Assembly: GCF_003070865.1 (NCBI RefSeq) | Contig: NZ_CP026948.1 | Location: forward strand, 806,001-870,000 | Direction of reading: 5' to 3' | Source: Corynebacterium liangguodongii | GTDB lineage: Bacteria > Actinomycetota > Actinomycetes > Mycobacteriales > Mycobacteriaceae | DNA: 64,000 bases | Shown here: positions 60,425 through 64,000 of the stretch, piece by piece | How positions within the stretch are numbered: the first letter of the stretch is position 1 | Layout of the letters: each line of letters opens with the position of its first letter | The notes under the pieces: model-generated | The model's database searches: none | The model's input: only the letters and a program-made list of their open reading frames with translations | Told to the model about the DNA's origin: nothing | Position numbers and translations under genes: made by a program

Positions 60425-60947
60425 CACTTCTGTGCGGCTTGCGGCAAGCGCGCGGGAGTTCGTCAAGTTCGGGCTCGTCGGCGGTTCCGGGGTCGCTGTG
60501 AACCTCGTCGTCTTCTACGTGCTGAAGAAGACGATCGACCTGGGCTTCGGAATCCACGAGGCCGATGTGTTTTTCAACCTCTTCGGCACCCGCTTCAACG
60601 TGCGGTGGTACCACGTGCTCTCGACGCTGTCCTTCGTCGCCGCCAACGTGTGGAATTATCAGCTCAACCGGTACTGGACGTTTAAGCACATACCGAGGAA
60701 GCCGTGGCTCAAGGGCTTTGTGCCTTTCATCGCCACCGGCGTCCTCGCCTTCGGGGTGTCGTTGACGGTGATGACGCTTCTTATGAATCCGACATCGCCG
60801 ATCGCGCTGCCCAGCGAGATTTTCGACGACTCCTCGGGCCTGCGCACCAAGTCTTACTGGGCGCAGGCGATCTCGACGCTCATTGCGATGCCGGTGAACT
60901 TCGTCATCAACAAGTTCTGGGCGTTTCGCAAACCCAAGGCCGTCTAG
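60417..60947 (+). CDS. GtrA family membrane protein
   Basis: The protein is about 176 residues from TTG 60417 (or 171 from GTG 60432). It has four helices, with the GtrA signatures FVKFGLVGGSGVAVNLVVFYVL and FVAANVWNYQLNRYWTFKH, and ends with NFVINKFWAFR, the second copy of the motif. GtrA proteins are small flippases for polyprenyl-linked sugars in wall assembly. The TTG start overlaps the dapC stop. The gene abuts the convergent dapD end. Confidence 0.85.
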   Translation: MASTSVRLAASAREFVKFGLVGGSGVAVNLVVFYVLKKTIDLGFGIHEADVFFNLFGTRFNVRWYHVLSTLSFVAANVWNYQLNRYWTFKHIPRKPWLKGFVPFIATGVLAFGVSLTVMTLLMNPTSPIALPSEIFDDSSGLRTKSYWAQAISTLIAMPVNFVINKFWAFRKPKAV

Positions 60948-61928
60948 CTAGTTCTTGTGTAGCTCGGCGTTGAGCTCAATGCCCTTGGCGCGCAGCGCCT
61001 CCACGGCGCCGGTGAGCGAGTTGCGGCGGAACAAGATGCCCGATTTACCGGAGAGCTCGAGCGCCTTGATCTCCTCGCCGTCGGCGTAGCCGTAGGCGGC
61101 GGCGATATCTGCGGAGAGTCGCACGCGGGTACCGGCGGTGACGTAGAGCCCGGCCTCGACCACGCAGTCGTCGCCAAGCGAGATGCCCACGCCCGAGTTC
61201 GCTCCGAGCAGGCAGCGCTTACCCAGCGAAATGGTCTCCTTGCCGCCGCCGGAGAGCGTGCCCATGATGGAGGCGCTGCCGCCCAAATCGGTGCCGTCGT
61301 CGACGGTGACGCCCGCGGAGATCCGGCCCTCGACCATGGAGGCGCCGAGCGTGCCGGCGTTGAAGTTGACAAAACCCTCGTGCATCACCGTCGTGCCCTC
61401 GGCAAGGTGGGCGCCGAGGCGGACGCGGTCAGCATCGCCGATGCGCACGCCGGAGGGGACGACGTAATCAACCATGCGGGGGAACTTGTCCACAGAGAAG
61501 ACCACGACCGGGCCCTTCGCGGCGAGGCGGCTGCGGGTCACCTGGAAATCGGAGACCTCGCACGGGCCGTAGTTCGTCCACACCACGTTGGCCAACAGCC
61601 CGAACACGCCATCCATGTTCGCCTCGTGAGGTTTGATCAGGCGGTGGGAGAGCAGGTGGAGGCGCAGGTAAACATCGTAGGCATCGATGGCGGGGGCGGA
61701 GAGATCCGCAATCGTCGTCTCCACCTGGACGCGGGCGACACCGCGGTCCTCGTCGGGGCCGACCAGCGCGTCGAAGCGGGGATCCGGGGAGTCAACGCGC
61801 TGCGTGCCGGTGCCCTCGACGGCCTCGCCCAGCTTCGGGGCGGGGTACCACACATCGAGGACGGTGCCGTTATGGGTGACGGTGGCGACGCCGCGGGCGC
61901 TCGCCGAAGTGTGTAGAGCAGAAGTCAT
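60948..61928 (-). CDS. dapD: Tetrahydrodipicolinate N-succinyltransferase DapD
   Basis: DapD adds succinate from succinyl-CoA to tetrahydrodipicolinate, starting the succinylase branch of lysine synthesis. The 326-residue product has an N-terminal helical domain and a left-handed beta-helix with hexapeptide repeats, such as [47 protein letters not shown] (read in pieces of this pattern around residues 170-220). This long actinobacterial form is typical. Together with dapC it completes two adjacent steps of the pathway. Confidence 0.95.
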   Translation of the reverse strand: MTSALHTSASARGVATVTHNGTVLDVWYPAPKLGEAVEGTGTQRVDSPDPRFDALVGPDEDRGVARVQVETTIADLSAPAIDAYDVYLRLHLLSHRLIKPHEANMDGVFGLLANVVWTNYGPCEVSDFQVTRSRLAAKGPVVVFSVDKFPRMVDYVVPSGVRIGDADRVRLGAHLAEGTTVMHEGFVNFNAGTLGASMVEGRISAGVTVDDGTDLGGSASIMGTLSGGGKETISLGKRCLLGANSGVGISLGDDCVVEAGLYVTAGTRVRLSADIAAAYGYADGEEIKALELSGKSGILFRRNSLTGAVEALRAKGIELNAELHKN

Positions 61929-61946
61929 GCCTCACACCTTAGAGCA

Positions 61947-63305
61947 TCAGGCGGGGTTGCTCCCGGAGCGCATGCGGTTGAGGAAAGAAAGCCCAATCAA
62001 CACTGCGGAGAGGGCGGCGACGGCGAGGATCTGGTAGCGCGCGGAGGCGTCGAAAAGCATGAGCGCGACGATGCCGATGAGCACGACGAGCGTGGCGGGA
62101 GCAAGCCACGCCGGGCTGTGCTCCATGCCTGCCGCCGCGAGCCGGGGGCGCAGCCGCCGGTAGCTCAGCGCGATCATCACCCAGGTGACGATGAGACAGC
62201 CGCCGACAGCGTTCATGAGAAACGCCAGGAGCCCCGGCGGGTTCCACCACTGCAGGCCCACCGAGCAGAACGCGAAGAACACCGAGACGAGCACGGAATT
62301 AATGGGCACACCTTGGGCGTTCGTCGCCCGCAGCCAGGCCGGGGCGTCGCCGTCGAGTGCCTGCTGGTAGGCCATGCGGGAGGAGCCGAAGATCTGCGCA
62401 TTGAACGCCGAGAGCAGCGCGAGCACGATGATCGCCTCCATGAAACCGGCCGCGCCCGGGATATGCGCCATGCCGAGCACCTGGGTAAACGGCGAATCCG
62501 CCGCCGAATCAGCGGCGTCAATCTCTGAGTACGGCAACAGCAGGATGATGATGATCACCGAGCCGATGTAGAACAACCCGATGCGCCAGATGATCGAGTT
62601 CACCGCCCGCTTGACCGCAGCGACCGGGTTTTCCGACTCGGCCGCGGCGATGGTGACCACCTCAATGCCGCCGAAGGCAAACGCCACCGCCAGCAAGCCC
62701 GCGGCGATACCCGCCACCCCGTTCGGGGCAAAACCCGCCTCGGCGGCATTACCGAAGCCGACGAAGCTCGTACCGGGGAACAGGCCGAAAAACAGCGCCG
62801 CGCCCACGATCAGGAAGCCCACGATGACGACGACCTTGATCATGGCGAACCAGTATTCAAACTCGCCGAAGCCCTTGACCTGCGCCAGGTTCACCGCGGC
62901 GAAGAACGCCACCGCGATCAGCGCCGGGATCCACTGGGGGACGTCGAACCAACCTGCCATGATCGCCGCGGCGCCGGTGATCTCCGCGCCGCCGACCATG
63001 ATGAGGAGGAACCAGTAGAGCCATCCCAGCAGGAACCCCGCCCAATTGCCGAAGGCGAGGCGCCCGTAGGTGGCGAACGACCCAGGTGAAGGATGCGCAG
63101 CCGCCATCTCCCCGAGCATGCGCATCACGGCCACGACGATGGCCCCGGCGATGACGTAGGCGATGAGGATCGCAGGCCCGGCCGCGCGGATGCCCGCGCC
63201 GACTCCAAGAAACAGGCCCGCGCCGACGGCCATGCCCAGGCCCATCAGCGTCAGGTGGCGCGACTTTAACCCCGTGCCGAGGGCGGGGGTGTGCTTAGTT
63301 GTCAT
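61947..63305 (-). CDS. Amino-acid permease (AroP/GabP-like APC family)
   Basis: The 452-residue protein has 12 helices and the APC family N-terminus LKSRHLTLMGLGMAVGAGLFLGVGAGIRAAGPAILIAY, followed by MLGEMAAAHPSPGSFATYG. The unwound helix 1 pattern G-x-G-x-x-x-G fits an amino-acid/H+ symporter; the substrate is not determined, though aromatic or branched-chain amino acids are common. Its start overlaps the end of the upstream paralogue by 11 bp. Confidence 0.9.
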   Translation of the reverse strand: MTTKHTPALGTGLKSRHLTLMGLGMAVGAGLFLGVGAGIRAAGPAILIAYVIAGAIVVAVMRMLGEMAAAHPSPGSFATYGRLAFGNWAGFLLGWLYWFLLIMVGGAEITGAAAIMAGWFDVPQWIPALIAVAFFAAVNLAQVKGFGEFEYWFAMIKVVVIVGFLIVGAALFFGLFPGTSFVGFGNAAEAGFAPNGVAGIAAGLLAVAFAFGGIEVVTIAAAESENPVAAVKRAVNSIIWRIGLFYIGSVIIIILLLPYSEIDAADSAADSPFTQVLGMAHIPGAAGFMEAIIVLALLSAFNAQIFGSSRMAYQQALDGDAPAWLRATNAQGVPINSVLVSVFFAFCSVGLQWWNPPGLLAFLMNAVGGCLIVTWVMIALSYRRLRPRLAAAGMEHSPAWLAPATLVVLIGIVALMLFDASARYQILAVAALSAVLIGLSFLNRMRSGSNPA

Positions 63306-64000
63306 GAGAGTTCTCCTCGAGGGTGAGTGCAGCGCGTCGGGAAAACGCGCCGGAGGTGGTCCATAAAATACCAGCGAAGGTGATTACGCCGACAACAACG
63401 GCGACGGAGAGCATCTGGGCACGGCCAGCGGGGTCGGTAAGCATGAGCACCACGATCCCGCCCGCCAGCGCGATCGTCGCCCACGGCAAGACGGAGGGCC
63501 ACCACATCCGCACCTCGGTGACCTCACCGCGCTCGGCCAGGCGCGGGTGCAGCCGGATGAACGACAGGGCAATGGCAAACCAGAGCACGATGAGGCAGCC
63601 GCCCACCGCATTGAGGAGGAAAGCCAAGAGCCCCGGCGGGTTCCAATACTGCAGGGCGACGGCGACAAACCCGAAGAACACGGAGACAATCACGGCGCGC
63701 AGCGGCACCCCGCGAGAGTTAGTGGCGGCGAAGGCCGCGGGGGCGTCGCCACGCAGAGCGAGGTTGTGCAAAAACCGCGACGAACCGTAGATCTGTGTAT
63801 TGCATGCCGAGAGCAGCGCAATCGCGATCACGGCCTCCATGATGCCTACCGAACCTGGGATGCCCGCGAGCTGGAGCACCGCGGTGAAGGGCGACTCAGA
63901 TGCATCCCGCGCACCGCCGATCTGTTCGAACGGCAGCAACAGAATGATCAGCGCCACCGAGCCGAGGTAGAACACCGTGATCCGCCAAATGATCGAGCGA
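63295..64000 (-). CDS. Amino-acid permease, paralogue (partial, N-terminal part beyond the window)
   Basis: The window edge cuts this gene: about 234 codons of the C-terminal half are present. They align well with the neighbouring permease over FYLGSVALIILLLPF, AIALLSACNTQIYGSSRFLH, NPPGLLAFLLNAVGGCL and other helices. The pair is a tandem duplication with clear divergence. Its stop overlaps the next gene's start by 11 bp, so both are translated together. The substrate is unknown. Confidence 0.9.
   Translation of the reverse strand, partial: RSIIWRITVFYLGSVALIILLLPFEQIGGARDASESPFTAVLQLAGIPGSVGIMEAVIAIALLSACNTQIYGSSRFLHNLALRGDAPAAFAATNSRGVPLRAVIVSVFFGFVAVALQYWNPPGLLAFLLNAVGGCLIVLWFAIALSFIRLHPRLAERGEVTEVRMWWPSVLPWATIALAGGIVVLMLTDPAGRAQMLSVAVVVGVITFAGILWTTSGAFSRRAALTLEENSHDN

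Overview
The window is a stretch of high-GC chromosome from a Corynebacterium or a close relative. The evidence is two mycothiol-pathway amidases (mca and mshB), an LpqW-type lipoprotein beside typA, actinobacterial DUF4245, DUF4307 and DUF6542 proteins, an LGFP-repeat lipoprotein, two GH183/DUF4185 arabinanase-like proteins, frequent GTG starts, promoters with very short or absent leaders, and the gene order mshB-fdxC-dapC-dapD. The species cannot be named from the sequence. No rRNA, tRNA, CRISPR array, insertion sequence or integrase was found.

Layout. 1-18.5 kb is core: greA, DUF4307, mca, a cis-prenyltransferase, coaA, glyA, an LGFP lipoprotein, a GNAT, an MFS exporter with fumC, glpX, DUF4245, xseBA, ispH, DUF6542, rmuC, an AI-2E-type permease and ychF. 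18.5-21.6 kb is accessory DNA built on the 3' end of ychF. The last ~30 bp of ychF recur as direct repeats at 20.40 and 21.07 kb. They bound one interval with a TIR protein plus a four-helix SLATT membrane protein, and a second with a Phd/RelE toxin-antitoxin pair behind a perfect 22-bp palindrome. A decayed HigBA pair lies beyond the last repeat. This is the most likely undescribed system in the window.

21.6-27.7 kb holds a glycolipid-binding-family protein and a four-gene operon that looks like poly-gamma-glutamate synthesis (CapB ligase, a fused double CapC, an exported amidohydrolase and a small secreted protein). Two pseudogenes follow: DUF4395, broken by an 11-bp tandem duplication, and a butanediol-dehydrogenase-like gene with three lesions. 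27.7-43.4 kb encodes mostly exported or detoxifying proteins: a secretory lipase, two surface phosphatases or nucleotidases, a spermidine-synthase-like protein, MFS, GNAT, VOC, PNPOx and cupin proteins, a UvrA-like ABC protein with DUF808, and two tandem DUF4185 genes whose 3' 602 bp differ at only three positions seen.

43.4-52.7 kb is transport: an oligopeptide ABC operon with a fused double ATPase, then a TPP riboswitch controlling ykoE-ykoD-ykoC and a coupled P-loop kinase. 52.7-64 kb returns to core: DUF402, a secreted protein, typA, lpqW, mshB, a small membrane protein, fdxC, dapC, gtrA, dapD and two tandem amino-acid permeases, the second cut by the window edge.

Functional links: mca and mshB serve mycothiol metabolism; dapC and dapD serve lysine and peptidoglycan precursors; lpqW, DUF4185 and the cis-prenyltransferase serve the arabinan/mannan envelope; glyA, fumC and glpX serve central metabolism.
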